Source: Chitinimonas_A lacunae
GTDB lineage: Bacteria > Pseudomonadota > Gammaproteobacteria > Burkholderiales > Chitinimonadaceae
Assembly (NCBI RefSeq): GCF_042650885.1
Contig: NZ_JBHSBU010000001.1
Span: forward strand, 4,030,001-4,094,000
Direction: 5' to 3'
Length of the DNA: 64,000 bases
Shown: positions 15,627-24,836 of the stretch, piece after piece
How the letters are laid out: each line of letters begins with the position of its first letter
Position numbering within the stretch: the stretch's first letter is position 1
Position numbers and translations under genes: made by a program
The notes under the pieces: generated by a model
Database searches by the model: none
Seen by the model: only the letters and a program-made list of their open reading frames with translations
Told to the model about the DNA's origin: nothing

Positions 15627-17903
15627 TCACTGTTGCGCTGCTTCCTCCTGGGCATGCCAGTAGCGTCTTGCCTGCTCACGCCAGCGTTGTGCCTGCCAGC
15701 CCTGGCGACCCAGTTGCAGCAGCACGGCGCCGTCGCGGTCACTGCGCCAGACGGTGGCGCCGCCGGCCCGGTAGCGTGCCACCACTTCAGGTCGGGGATG
15801 GCGGAAGCGGTTGAGATAGCCACTGGGCGCAATGGCGAGTCGAGCGCCGACGGCTGCGACGAAATCGGGCGAGGACGAAGCGGCGCTGCCGTGGTGCGGC
15901 ATGACCACCACCTCGGCCTTGAGCGCGGCCGGGTCATCCGCGAGCAGGCGAGCCTCCTCGGCGCGGCCGATATCGGCGGGAATCAGCAAGCGGCCCCCTG
16001 CGGTAGCGACCCGCAGCACGCAACTGGCGGCGTTGTCGTCCGTCTCGTCGCCGCGCGGGTGAAGGATGGCGAATTCCACCCCATCCCATTGCCAGCGTTG
16101 GCCGCGCCGACAGGGCTGATGCGCTGGAGTGGGGCGGCCACGCGGCGCGGCGCCCAATAGCCGGCCCACTGTCACTGTATCGAGCACGGTGGCGGCCGCG
16201 CCAAGATGGTCGGCGTCGTCATGGCTCAACAGCAGAAGATCGAGCCGCGTCACCCCGGCCGCTCCGAGCACCGCCGGCACGGCCCGTGCGCCCTGGCCTG
16301 CCGTGCCGGTGTCGAACAGCAGCGCATGGTTGGCGGTGCGTACCAGCACCGACAGCCCCTGATCGACATCGAGCACGATGGCTTCGGCTTGACCGGCCGC
16401 GAGCAGCGGTCGGGGCGGCGACAGCAGCGGCAACAGGGCCAGCGGCGCCAGGACCCGACCAGGCAGGCCGCGTGGCAGCAGCAGTGCCAGCACGGCGAGG
16501 CTGGCTGGCAGCAATGTCCATAAAGGCGGCGCCGTCTGGCGCCAGGGCGGCAGATGCCGGGCGAGGAATTCGACGAGGGAGAGACATAGCGCCAGCGCCT
16601 CGTGTCCCAGGCGCAGCGCGCTACCGCTTGGCTCGACACTGCCCAGCAAGGCCAGCGGGGTCACCACGACGCTGACCACCGGAATCGCCAGCGCATTGGC
16701 AAGCGGCGACAGGATGGGCAGCTCGCGGAACCATAGCGCGAGCAGCGGCAGCGAACCGAGGGTGGCGGCCCACTGGCTCCAGCCCCATTGCATCAGCCGA
16801 TGACGCCAGCCGCGCTGGCCCGACGCGCGGCCATTGAGCGCGAACACCAGCGCAGCCACGGTCAGGAAGGACAGCCAGAAACCGGCCGAGAGCACGGCCC
16901 ACGGGTCAAGCAGCAGGACGACCAGCAGCGCCAGACACCAGATCGTCGATGCTGCGAGCCGGCGACCCGACAGCAGCGCCAATGCCGCCACGCTGACCAT
17001 ATAGAGCGTGCGCTGGCACGGCACGGCGAAACCGGCCAGCGCGGCATAGCCGGCGGCCGCGACGACAGCCGCGAAGGCGCCGGCACGGCGGGCGGGCAGC
17101 AGCCCGGCCAAGGCTGCGCTGCAACGCCACAGCCTTGCTGCCAGGGCGCCGGCCAGGCCAGCGATCAGGGTGACGTGGAGTCCGGAAATCGATACCAGAT
17201 GGGTCAGGCCGCTGCGGCGAAAGAGGGTCCAATCGGCGGTGGCAATGCCTGACTGGTCGCCGACGGCCAGCGCGACCATGACTTCGGCGTAGCGCCGTCC
17301 GGCCAGCGCATGGCGGATATGCTCGGCCAGCGCACTGCGCAGCCGGTGTAGCCAGTGGGTCGGCGTGGGTGTCCAGGCAGCCAGCAACTGGCGCCCCTTC
17401 TGCCCCACATTGGCCGTCGCGCCGAGATTCTCGCCCAATAGCCAGGCTTCGTAATCGGCGGCGCCGGGATTCTGGCTGCCATGCGGCCGCCGCAGCCGCA
17501 AGCTGAGCAGCCAGCGCTGCCCCGGCGCCCAGGGTTGGCTGTCGGAAGGCCGGTAGTCGGTGAGCAGAAGCCGGGCAGGCAGCCTGGGGTCATCGGGCGC
17601 AAAGCGGAAACGCTGGCCGTATTCGCGCCGCTCGACGAGGCTGATGACGCTGCCGCTGAGGTTGAGCGGACGGTTTTCCCAGGCCGGATCGAGCCGGGTG
17701 GCCAATCGGCCTTCGGCGCGCCAGTTGGCATAGCCCAAGCCACCCAGCAGCGCCGCCAGCAGCAGGGCGCCCGGGCGCAGCGAGCGGACTGGGCAGCACA
17801 GCAGCACGGCGGCGGCCAGCAGCCACGGCCATGACGGTCCAAGCGTCGCGCTGCGTTGCAGCAGGCATATCCCGAGCGCGAATGCGATAATCGCCGGTTG
17901 CAC
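15627..17903 (-). CDS. comEC: ComEC/Rec2 DNA-uptake channel protein
   Basis: A 758-residue inner-membrane protein that moves single-stranded DNA into the cytoplasm during natural transformation. Order: N-terminal membrane segments and DUF4131-like region (1-180), competence core with many membrane helices (about 190-480, including GLTHLVSISGLHVTLIAG), then a C-terminal metallo-beta-lactamase-like domain (about 495-740) with the metal motif LLSHDDADHLGA and PHHGSAASS. Length is typical of the family. It stands alone. Its presence suggests the strain may be, or descends from, a competent organism. Confidence 0.95.
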   Translation of the reverse strand: MQPAIIAFALGICLLQRSATLGPSWPWLLAAAVLLCCPVRSLRPGALLLAALLGGLGYANWRAEGRLATRLDPAWENRPLNLSGSVISLVERREYGQRFRFAPDDPRLPARLLLTDYRPSDSQPWAPGQRWLLSLRLRRPHGSQNPGAADYEAWLLGENLGATANVGQKGRQLLAAWTPTPTHWLHRLRSALAEHIRHALAGRRYAEVMVALAVGDQSGIATADWTLFRRSGLTHLVSISGLHVTLIAGLAGALAARLWRCSAALAGLLPARRAGAFAAVVAAAGYAALAGFAVPCQRTLYMVSVAALALLSGRRLAASTIWCLALLVVLLLDPWAVLSAGFWLSFLTVAALVFALNGRASGQRGWRHRLMQWGWSQWAATLGSLPLLALWFRELPILSPLANALAIPVVSVVVTPLALLGSVEPSGSALRLGHEALALCLSLVEFLARHLPPWRQTAPPLWTLLPASLAVLALLLPRGLPGRVLAPLALLPLLSPPRPLLAAGQAEAIVLDVDQGLSVLVRTANHALLFDTGTAGQGARAVPAVLGAAGVTRLDLLLLSHDDADHLGAAATVLDTVTVGRLLGAAPRGRPTPAHQPCRRGQRWQWDGVEFAILHPRGDETDDNAASCVLRVATAGGRLLIPADIGRAEEARLLADDPAALKAEVVVMPHHGSAASSSPDFVAAVGARLAIAPSGYLNRFRHPRPEVVARYRAGGATVWRSDRDGAVLLQLGRQGWQAQRWREQARRYWHAQEEAAQQ

Positions 17904-18036
17904 GGATTCCCCACCTTTTCATGAAAACCAGTCAGCCCAATCTACGTGCCGTGATGGCGGCCCGGCCGTCCTGCGCCCGATGGTCGAATTTCCCCGAACG
18001 ATCCGGGGCCGTGATGGTCCGGACAGGAGAAAGACG

Positions 18037-18786
18037 ATGAATCCGCTTGGCCTTTATTGCGTGACTGCCGACCAGGCATCCCACGGCCGCGAACTCTGCG
18101 AGCGCTACGGCTTTGTCTGGCTCGAGGCCTTGCCCGAAACGGGACATGCCCTGCGGCTCGATGCAGAGCGGCTGGCGCTGTTGAGTCTGGGGCGCGGCGC
18201 ACCCGGCCCGGTCTGGGTCGATTTCGTCGCCGGCCGCGCCGATTGGCGCCGACGGCACGGCGGTGGCCGGGGCCAGGGGGTGGCCAAAGCCTGCGGACTC
18301 AAGAACGGCACGCCGCGCGTGCTCGATGCCACGGCGGGGCTGGGTCGCGATGCTTTCGTACTGGCCAGCCTCGGCTGCCACCTCGATCTGGTCGAGCGCT
18401 CGCCCGTGGCGGCCGCGCTGCTCGAAGACGGACTGGCGCGTGCCGCTGCCGATGCCGAAGTCGGCCCCATCGTGGCGCGGATGCGGCTATGGCATCGCGA
18501 CGCGGCCTCGGCACTGGCCGACTGGCACGGTGAGCGGCCCGAGGTGATCTACCTTGACCCGATGTTCCCCGAAAAGAACAAATCGGCGCTGTCGAAAAAG
18601 GAAATGCAAGCCTTCCAGACGGTGATCGGTCCGGATCTCGACGCCGATGCCCTGCTGGCTCCGGCCAGGGCGCTTGCCAACAGCCGGGTGGCGGTGAAAC
18701 GGCCGCGCCATGCGCCCTGGCTCGCCGGCGTCGAGCCGGGACTCGTGTACCAGGGCGACAGCGTCCGATACGACGTGTATCTTTGA
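18037..18786 (+). CDS. rsmJ: 16S rRNA (guanine1516-N2)-methyltransferase
   Basis: A 249-residue SAM-dependent methyltransferase of the RsmJ (YhiQ) family, which methylates G1516 of 16S rRNA in the small subunit. The SAM site is VLDATAGLGRDAFVLASLG (about 98-116), followed by DLVERSPVAAALLEDGL and the catalytic loop YLDPMFPE. The C-terminal VKRPRHAPWL and LVYQGDSVRYDVYL are typical. The ATG at 18037 has AGGAGA upstream. It faces comEC divergently and is followed at 98 bp by sdaA. Confidence 0.93.
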   Translation: MNPLGLYCVTADQASHGRELCERYGFVWLEALPETGHALRLDAERLALLSLGRGAPGPVWVDFVAGRADWRRRHGGGRGQGVAKACGLKNGTPRVLDATAGLGRDAFVLASLGCHLDLVERSPVAAALLEDGLARAAADAEVGPIVARMRLWHRDAASALADWHGERPEVIYLDPMFPEKNKSALSKKEMQAFQTVIGPDLDADALLAPARALANSRVAVKRPRHAPWLAGVEPGLVYQGDSVRYDVYL

Positions 18787-18884
18787 TTTCTGGTTTTTTC
18801 GTAGTCGGCCGTCTGCCGACTACCCAGACAAACGAGGTCGTCCACGAACGACCCGAGCTACCCAAGCATAATGTGGAGACAAGC

Positions 18885-20285
18885 ATGGCAATCAGCGTAT
18901 TCGACCTGTTCAAGATCGGCATCGGACCCTCCAGTTCACATACGGTCGGACCGATGCGGGCAGCCCGCCAATTCGTCCGCCGACTCGACGAAAACGGGTT
19001 GTTGACCCAGGTCGCCACGGTACGCGCCGAACTGTATGGCTCGCTTGGCGCAACCGGACGTGGCCACGGTTCGGACAAGGCGGTGATCCTCGGCCTGCTG
19101 GGCGAGCGGCCCGATCAGGTCGATACCAGCCAGATTCCCGCCATGCTGGCCAAGGTACGCGAAAGTGGCCGCCTGTCCCTGAGCGGGCGTCATGAAATCA
19201 CTTTCATCGAGTCCGAACATCTGGTGCTGCACAAGCGTAAATCATTGCCGTTCCACCCCAACGGCATGATCTTCGCGGCTCTTGACGCGGCCGGAAACGA
19301 AATCGACCGCCGCGCCTACTTCTCGGTCGGTGGCGGCTTTGTGGTCGATGAGGCGGCGACCGATGCCGATCCGGTGCGGCCCGATGCCACCGAAGTCCGT
19401 TATCCCTTCTCCAACGCCGCCGAGCTGCTGGGCCAGTGCCAGCGCTACGACAAGTCGATCAGCCAGGTGATGCTGGAAAACGAGCTGTCCTGGCGGCCCG
19501 AGGCGGAAACCCGGGCCGGTCTGCTGGAAATCTGGCAGGTGATGCAAGATTGCGTGCAGGCCGGTTGCCGCAACGAAGGCATCCTGCCCGGCGGCATGAA
19601 GGTCAAGCGCCGGGCGGCGGATATGTACCGTCAACTGTCGAGCCGCCCCGAGGCCGCCTTGCGCGATCCGCTTACCGTGCTCGACTGGGTCAATCTGTAT
19701 GCGCTGGCGGTCAATGAGGAAAATGCCGCCGGCGGCCGGGTGGTGACGGCGCCGACCAACGGGGCGGCCGGCATCGTGCCGGCGGTGCTGCACTACTACG
19801 CCCGTTTTATTCCGGGCGCGACCGAAGACGGGGTGGTGCGCTTTCTGTTGACGGCCGGGGCCATCGGCATCCTGTTCAAGATCAATGCCTCGATCTCGGG
19901 CGCCGAGGTCGGTTGTCAGGGCGAAGTCGGCTCGGCCTGTTCGATGGCGGCCGGGGCGCTGGCCGAGGTGATGGGCGGCACGCCGCTTCAGGTCGAGAAC
20001 GCGGCTGAGATCGCCATGGAACACAATCTTGGCCTGACCTGCGATCCGGTGGGCGGCCTGGTCCAGGTGCCGTGCATCGAGCGCAATGCCATGGCGGCCA
20101 TCAAGGCGATCAATGCGGCACGGATGGCCCTGCGCGGCGACGGTACCCATTTCGTCTCGCTCGACCGGGTCATCAAGACCATGCGCGACACCGGCCGCGA
20201 TATGAGCACCAAATACAAGGAAACGGCACGCGGCGGTCTGGCCATCAATGTGGTCGAGGTACCGGTCAATATCGTGGAGTGCTGA
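18885..20285 (+). CDS. sdaA: L-serine ammonia-lyase (iron-sulfur)
   Basis: A 466-residue single-chain L-serine dehydratase converting serine to pyruvate and ammonia with a [4Fe-4S] cluster. The beta domain opens with SVFDLFKIGIGPSSSHT. The alpha domain carries the cluster cysteines in GCQGEVGSACSMAAG, LTCDPVGG and VPCIERN. Length is standard. The ATG at 18885 was chosen because MAISVFDLF matches the family start; the open frame continues upstream without a family match. No glycine-cleavage or serine transport genes adjoin it. Confidence 0.95.
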   Translation: MAISVFDLFKIGIGPSSSHTVGPMRAARQFVRRLDENGLLTQVATVRAELYGSLGATGRGHGSDKAVILGLLGERPDQVDTSQIPAMLAKVRESGRLSLSGRHEITFIESEHLVLHKRKSLPFHPNGMIFAALDAAGNEIDRRAYFSVGGGFVVDEAATDADPVRPDATEVRYPFSNAAELLGQCQRYDKSISQVMLENELSWRPEAETRAGLLEIWQVMQDCVQAGCRNEGILPGGMKVKRRAADMYRQLSSRPEAALRDPLTVLDWVNLYALAVNEENAAGGRVVTAPTNGAAGIVPAVLHYYARFIPGATEDGVVRFLLTAGAIGILFKINASISGAEVGCQGEVGSACSMAAGALAEVMGGTPLQVENAAEIAMEHNLGLTCDPVGGLVQVPCIERNAMAAIKAINAARMALRGDGTHFVSLDRVIKTMRDTGRDMSTKYKETARGGLAINVVEVPVNIVEC

Positions 20286-20343
20286 GCGACGGCGGCAGGG
20301 GCAGGCTATACCGGTTGTAAATGTTTTACGCCGGAGATATGCC

Positions 20344-21192
20344 ATGCGCCGCCGCACCCTTCTTGCCCTGTTGCCGGCCGTCTTTCTGGCGGCCCATGGC
20401 GCCGATCCGGTCAAACCGCTGCGGATCGCCGCCAATCCCAATCTTTCCCATATCGAACTGCTCAACAACTTCGGCCCGCTGGCCAGCGCGCTGGAGCGTC
20501 AGCTTGGCATGCCGGTCGAGCTGGTCAGCGGCCGCGATTACGACGATACGCTGCGTCTGCTCAAGACCGGCGCCGTCGATGTCGCGGGCAGTGGCGCCTT
20601 TGGCTATGTGTCGGCCAATGCCGAGTTCGGTGCCCGTCTGCTGGTGCGCTATGTCGAGGCAGGCGGCGAGTTCTACCACGCGGTCATCATCGTCCGCACC
20701 GAGTCGCCGCTGCGCAGCCTCAAGGATCTGCGCGGCAAACGGTTTGCCTTCACCGATGAGAAATCGACCTCGGGCTATCTGCTGCCGATGCTGGCGCTAC
20801 AGCAGCAGGGCGTGGAATTGAGCGATCTGGGTGCCGTCGATTTCGTCAAGAAACAGCCCAATGCGGCGCTGGCGGTCTACAACCGTCAGGCCGACGCCGG
20901 GGCGCTGGCCGACAATCAGCTCACCGAGAAATACGGTATCCGTCTCGATCAGATTCGCATCCTGTGGCGCTCGGAACCGATCTACCACGGGGTCTGGATG
21001 GTGCGGCCCGATATGCCCGATCCGCTGTTCAAGCAACTGCAGGCAGCCATGCTCAAAGTGGCAGGTGAGCCGGCGGTCGCGGCTGGGCTGACGCGTGGGT
21101 CGGTCAAGGGCTTTGTGATCGGCAAGGACAGCGATTTTGACAATGTCCGAGCGGCCAAGAAGCTGCTCGACAAGTTGCAGAAGAGTAATTGA
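20344..21192 (+). CDS. PhnD-like phosphate/phosphonate-type binding protein
   Basis: A 282-residue exported protein with a short signal peptide (MRRRTLLALLPAVFLAAHG), so periplasmic. The body has the PhnD fold pattern: LRIAANPNLS, a DAVDVAGSGAFGYV-like region, SLKDLRGKRFAFTDEKSTSGY and NRQADAGALADNQ. Family members bind phosphate, phosphite or phosphonates for ABC importers, but some act as sensor partners. No permease or ATPase genes are nearby. It follows sdaA at 58 bp and may be co-transcribed. The ligand is not determined. Confidence 0.85.
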   Translation: MRRRTLLALLPAVFLAAHGADPVKPLRIAANPNLSHIELLNNFGPLASALERQLGMPVELVSGRDYDDTLRLLKTGAVDVAGSGAFGYVSANAEFGARLLVRYVEAGGEFYHAVIIVRTESPLRSLKDLRGKRFAFTDEKSTSGYLLPMLALQQQGVELSDLGAVDFVKKQPNAALAVYNRQADAGALADNQLTEKYGIRLDQIRILWRSEPIYHGVWMVRPDMPDPLFKQLQAAMLKVAGEPAVAAGLTRGSVKGFVIGKDSDFDNVRAAKKLLDKLQKSN

Positions 21193-21280
21193 AGACTGGG
21201 AGAGAGGGGGATGGCGGAGTGGGGTGTTGAGTTGGTGTAGAGGCAATAATATTACTTTTTGTTTATATTGCTACCTCTGC

Positions 21281-21306
21281 CTTGCAACAGTTTTTCCTGA
21301 AAATTT
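21281..21306 (+). repeat. AT-rich dispersed element, copy B (degenerate)
   Basis: TTGCA at 21282-21286 is followed 11 bp later by TTTCC rather than TTGCA, then TGAAAATTT. A T-rich arm lies upstream (about 21248-21268). It lies between two convergent genes, as most copies do. Confidence 0.5.
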
Positions 21307-21311
21307 CCTTT

Positions 21312-21354
<43 letters not shown>

Positions 21355-21367
21355 TGCCCGCCGCTCC

Positions 21368-23182
21368 TCAGCCGTTTTTCCCCAACGTAAAGTAGAAACA
21401 CGCGCCCTGTTGCGGCTGGCTGCTGGCCCAGACGCGCCCGCCGTGGCGGTTGATGATGCGGGCGACGGTGGCCAGGCCCACGCCGTTGCCTTCGAATTCC
21501 TCGCTTGAATGCAGACGCTGGAACGGGGCGAATAGTTTGTCGGCGTAAGCGGGGTCAAAGCCTGCGCCATTGTCGCGGACGAAGTAGACGGTTTCGTCGT
21601 CCTGGCGGGTGGCGCCGAATTCGATATGGGCCTGTTCGCGCTTGGAAGTGTATTTCCAGGCATTGCCGAGCAGGTTTTGCAGCACGATGCCAAGCAAGGT
21701 CCAGTCGCCTTCGGCTTCGAGGTCGGGGGCAATATCGATCTGGACCTGCCGTTCGGGGTTGGCGGCACGCAGGGTATCGACCAGGCTGAGTGCCAGCAGC
21801 GACAGATTGAGCGGCCGACGGTCGATGCGGGCCTGATTGGCTTGCGATAGCTGGAGCAGGGCGCCGATCAGGGTGTTCATTCTGGCTACGGCATTGCGGA
21901 TGCGGCTGATATAGCTATGGCCGACCGGGTCGAGTCGGTCGCCGAAATCCTCGCTCAGTACCGAGGCGAAGCCATCGATGGCGCGCAGCGGGGCGCGCAG
22001 ATCGTGCGAGACGGTGTAGCTGAACGATTTGAGTTCGGCATTGGCCGCGGTCAGCGCCTGGGTGCGTTCAGCCACCCGGGCTTCGAGTTCGGCGCGGTAG
22101 CGGTTGAGTTCGGCTTCGGCGTGTTTGAGTGCGTCAAGGTCTTGCAGCACCACGGTGAGATAGGTGATCGGTCCTTCGCCGTCGTCGGCCCGATAAGGCG
22201 ACAGCGTCACCAGACACCAGCGCCAATCGCCATTGCCGCGCCGGAAGCGACCTTCGGCCTGCCAGCGCTCAAGCCGGCCTTCCCAGATGTCTGCCAGCGT
22301 GTCGGCAAGCGGCAGATCGTCCGGATGGCTCAGTTGGATCAATGGCGCCACTTGGTTTTCACTGACATCAAGCAGCTGTTCGAGGCGACGGTTGACCCGC
22401 AGCCAGCTGCCGTCGCGGCTCAGATGGCCGATGCCGGCGCCGGCCTGCTCGAACTGGCTGCGGAAAGCATTTTCACTGGCGCGCAGCCGCCCGATCTGCG
22501 CACCCAGCTCGCGGCCCAGATGGTTGAGCGAACGGGCCAGCCGTGCCACTTCGTCGCCGCCCTGGTCGTCGAGCCGCAGATCGAACTGGCCCGCTGCCAT
22601 CGCCTCGCTGGCATCGACGGTGCGTTCGAGCCGCCGGGTCAGCAGGATGCCGATGGCACCGAGCAGCAGGACGCTCAGTGCCACCTCGATTGCCGCAATC
22701 AGCAAGCTCTGGTTGAGCAGCTCGCGCCGGGTGGCGGCGATGATATCGGTGGCGATACCGAGCTTGAGTGTGCCCAGACGCTGGCTGGCGAATTCGATTG
22801 GGCGCTCCAGATGGAATACACCGCTTTGCAGGGCTTCTTCGGGGGTATTGGGAGGTGGGGGGGCGGTATCGAGGCCGACGATGGCGAGCTGTTGTCCGCT
22901 GCGGTCCAGCACTGCCACATAGCGCAGCTCGCCACGGCGGGCATCGACGGTGACAGCCAGGAAATCATGCAGGCCGGAATAGTCGCGCTGCATCAGATAC
23001 GGCAGGGCGGCTGCACTGAGTGTCGGGACTGCCTGGACAACGGCCGCTTCGAGATTGGCGCGGGCAGCCGTATCTAGCAGCCGGATCGCATTGGCGATCA
23101 ACACGGCCAGAAACGCGACTTCAACCAATACGCTGGCGGCGACCAGACGGAAACGCAGACTATTGAATCGGGACGGGGCCAT
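21368..23182 (-). CDS. Membrane sensor histidine kinase (HAMP-PAS-HisKA)
   Basis: A 604-residue kinase. Membrane segments at about 14-34 and 158-182 flank a periplasmic sensor region. Then come HAMP (about 183-235), PAS/PAC (240-355), a short coiled coil, HisKA with phospho-acceptor His393 in VSHDLRAPLRAIDGF, and HATPase_c (about 480-600; LQNLLGNAWKY, VRDNGAGFDP, GNGVGLAT). The SHDLRAPLR H-box marks the phytochrome-like kinase group. No cognate response regulator adjoins it. It is convergent with the PhnD-like gene, with a hexamer tandem repeat between them. Confidence 0.9.
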   Translation of the reverse strand: MAPSRFNSLRFRLVAASVLVEVAFLAVLIANAIRLLDTAARANLEAAVVQAVPTLSAAALPYLMQRDYSGLHDFLAVTVDARRGELRYVAVLDRSGQQLAIVGLDTAPPPPNTPEEALQSGVFHLERPIEFASQRLGTLKLGIATDIIAATRRELLNQSLLIAAIEVALSVLLLGAIGILLTRRLERTVDASEAMAAGQFDLRLDDQGGDEVARLARSLNHLGRELGAQIGRLRASENAFRSQFEQAGAGIGHLSRDGSWLRVNRRLEQLLDVSENQVAPLIQLSHPDDLPLADTLADIWEGRLERWQAEGRFRRGNGDWRWCLVTLSPYRADDGEGPITYLTVVLQDLDALKHAEAELNRYRAELEARVAERTQALTAANAELKSFSYTVSHDLRAPLRAIDGFASVLSEDFGDRLDPVGHSYISRIRNAVARMNTLIGALLQLSQANQARIDRRPLNLSLLALSLVDTLRAANPERQVQIDIAPDLEAEGDWTLLGIVLQNLLGNAWKYTSKREQAHIEFGATRQDDETVYFVRDNGAGFDPAYADKLFAPFQRLHSSEEFEGNGVGLATVARIINRHGGRVWASSQPQQGACFYFTLGKNG

Positions 23183-23283
23183 GGTCGCAAATGCCTGAGC
23201 CAGCTTCTGTTACAGCAGAGCCGGACGCCAAGGTCAAGCGGGAAAGCATGGACGGTGAAAAGGGTTTACGCGTACCGGGTGGT

Positions 23284-23316
23284 GAGGCGGTTTAGCCAGA
23301 ACGGCTAAACCGCCTC
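23284..23316. repeat. Perfect 14-bp hairpin
   Basis: GAGGCGGTTTAGCC (23284-23297) pairs with GGCTAAACCGCCTC (23303-23316) across the loop AGAAC. No T tract follows on either strand. It lies 25 bp before a palindromic repeat copy. Confidence 0.8.
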
Positions 23317-23340
23317 AATCCCCTGTCCTGTCGATGTCGC

Positions 23341-23444
23341 TTGGCGCATTGCCGGACAATTCGGCGTCAGCATGTCCGGACCTCAAAGCGCCGGCGTGTA
23401 GCGCTAGGCTTGGCGGCGACGCCGATTCAAGCGGACCTGCGCGA
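23341..23444 (+). repeat. Palindromic dispersed element, copy 1
   Basis: About 104 bp with imperfect inverted ends: left TTGGCGCATTGCCGGACAAT then TCGGCGTCAGC; right GGCGACGCCGATT then CAAGCGGACCTGCGC. The interior (TGTCCGGACCTCAAAGCGC) matches copies at 58032-58136 and 61872-61981. It has no coding capacity. It looks like a MITE or REPIN-type element. Confidence 0.7.
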
Positions 23445-23528
23445 AAGGCAGTGAAGATTGTCGGCCCCGGCTTGCATTTCCGCTCCGCCAGCAAAAACGG
23501 GGCATGATGGTCAGGCCGCCGCGATGCT

Positions 23529-24737
23529 TCAGTGGCCGGGGGCGTAATGCGCCGGTCTGGCGGCGGTGGCGCTTGGCGGGTCGCGCCGGTCGAGTCGGCC
23601 GCTCCAGCTGGTCAGGGCCAGGGCGAGCAGGACCACCAGGCCACCGATCCAGGCCGTGTGGATCAGCCCAAGCTCACTGACGATCAGACCGCCACCCCAG
23701 GCACCGCCTGCGATACCGAGGTTGAAGGCGGCGATATTGAGCCCTGAGGCGACATCGATGGCTTGCGGCGCGTGGCGCTCCGCCTGTTGCACCACATAGA
23801 CCTGAAGCCCCGGCACATTGCCAAACGCCACCGCGCCCCACAGCAGCACGGTAAGCAGTACCAGTGAGCTATTGGCGGCGGTGAAGGTCAGCGCGAACAG
23901 TACAAGGGCGAGCAGCAGAAAGATGCGCTGCAAGGCACGGATCGGCCCGAGCCGGTCGGCCAGCTTGCCGCCCCAGATATTGCCGACGGCGACCGAGACG
24001 CCGTAGGCCAGCAGTACCAGACTGACCGTACTGGCCTGGAAACCGGAAATCTGTTGCAGCAAGGGAGCGAGGAAGGTAAAGGCGATAAACGAGCCACCGT
24101 AGCCCACCGCAGTCATGGCATAGACCAGCAGCAGACGCGGTTGGCCCAGCACCTGGAGTTGCTGGAGCAGCGAGGCGGGCGGCCGGTGTTCGATCCGGCG
24201 CGGCACGAACAGCAGGCTGCCGGCCAGGGCAAGCAGTCCGAGCGCGGCAACTGCCAGGAAGGTGGCGCGCCAGCCGAAGTGCTGACCGATAAAGGTGCCA
24301 AGCGGCACGCCCGTCACCAGCGCCACAGTCAGGCCGGTAAACATGAGCGCAATCGCACTGGCGGCCTTTTCGCGCGGCACCAGACTCGTGGCGATGGTCG
24401 AGCCGATCGAGAAAAACACGCCGTGGGCGAGGCCGGTGACCAGGCGGGCGATAATCAGCGCCTCATAACCGGGCGCGCACCAGGCCAGCAGATTGCCGAT
24501 GGTAAACAGCACCATCAAGGCCAGCAGCAAGGCTTTTCGGGGCATACGGCCGGTCAGGGCAGTCAGCAGCGGTGCGCCCAGGGCGACGCCAAGTGCGTAG
24601 AGGCTGACCAGCAGCCCGGCCGACGGCACATCGATGCCGAGGTCGGTGGCAATGGTAGGAATCAAACCAACGATCACGAACTCGGTCGTGCCGATGGCAA
24701 AGGCGCTCAGGGTCAACGCCAGTAGGGCGATAGGCAT
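23529..24737 (-). CDS. MFS transporter, DHA1 family (AraJ/YdhP-like)
   Basis: A 402-residue inner-membrane transporter with twelve predicted helices, beginning MPIALLALTLSAFAIGTTEF, the usual start of the drug:H+ antiporter-1 group. The motif after helix 2 reads LTGRMPRKALLL, with ARLVTGLAHGVFFSIG in helix 4 and GVPLGTFIGQHFGWR in helix 5. It probably exports small compounds. The start at 24737 has GGAGAAAG upstream. It is divergent from a LysR gene across 99 bp, the typical layout of a regulator and its target. Confidence 0.9.
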   Translation of the reverse strand: MPIALLALTLSAFAIGTTEFVIVGLIPTIATDLGIDVPSAGLLVSLYALGVALGAPLLTALTGRMPRKALLLALMVLFTIGNLLAWCAPGYEALIIARLVTGLAHGVFFSIGSTIATSLVPREKAASAIALMFTGLTVALVTGVPLGTFIGQHFGWRATFLAVAALGLLALAGSLLFVPRRIEHRPPASLLQQLQVLGQPRLLLVYAMTAVGYGGSFIAFTFLAPLLQQISGFQASTVSLVLLAYGVSVAVGNIWGGKLADRLGPIRALQRIFLLLALVLFALTFTAANSSLVLLTVLLWGAVAFGNVPGLQVYVVQQAERHAPQAIDVASGLNIAAFNLGIAGGAWGGGLIVSELGLIHTAWIGGLVVLLALALTSWSGRLDRRDPPSATAARPAHYAPGH

Positions 24738-24802
24738 GGAAGACTTTCTCCGGTGGTGGCAAGCCGGCAGTCTCCCGTTTTCACTCATGCAGAAAAACTC
24801 CG

Positions 24803-24830
24803 CTTCCCTCAGAAGATTTTTGCTTAGAAG
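24803..24830. promoter_or_regulatory. Candidate LysR operator between divergent genes
   Basis: An interrupted palindrome CTTC-CCTCA-GAAG (24803-24815) satisfies the T-N11-A rule of LysR boxes, and a second half-like CTTAGAAG lies at 24823-24830, just before the LysR start. Position and symmetry support autoregulation and control of the MFS gene; this is inference. Confidence 0.4.
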
Positions 24831-24836
24831 TCACGA

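Larger units (their letters stand above)
23183..23528. other. Intergenic region holding a hairpin and a palindromic repeat
   Basis: 346 bp between the kinase start and the MFS 3' end, with no gene. It contains a perfect 14-bp hairpin (23284-23316) and copy 1 of the palindromic dispersed element (23341-23444). The kinase promoter should lie in the first 100 bp; no clear hexamers were found. Confidence 0.6.

Noticed and set aside
18800..18822. Hairpin GTAGTCGG/CCGACTAC between rsmJ and sdaA as a terminator
   Set aside because: The T-rich stretch lies before, not after, the stem on the plus strand, and the minus strand has an A tract; it does not fit an intrinsic terminator.
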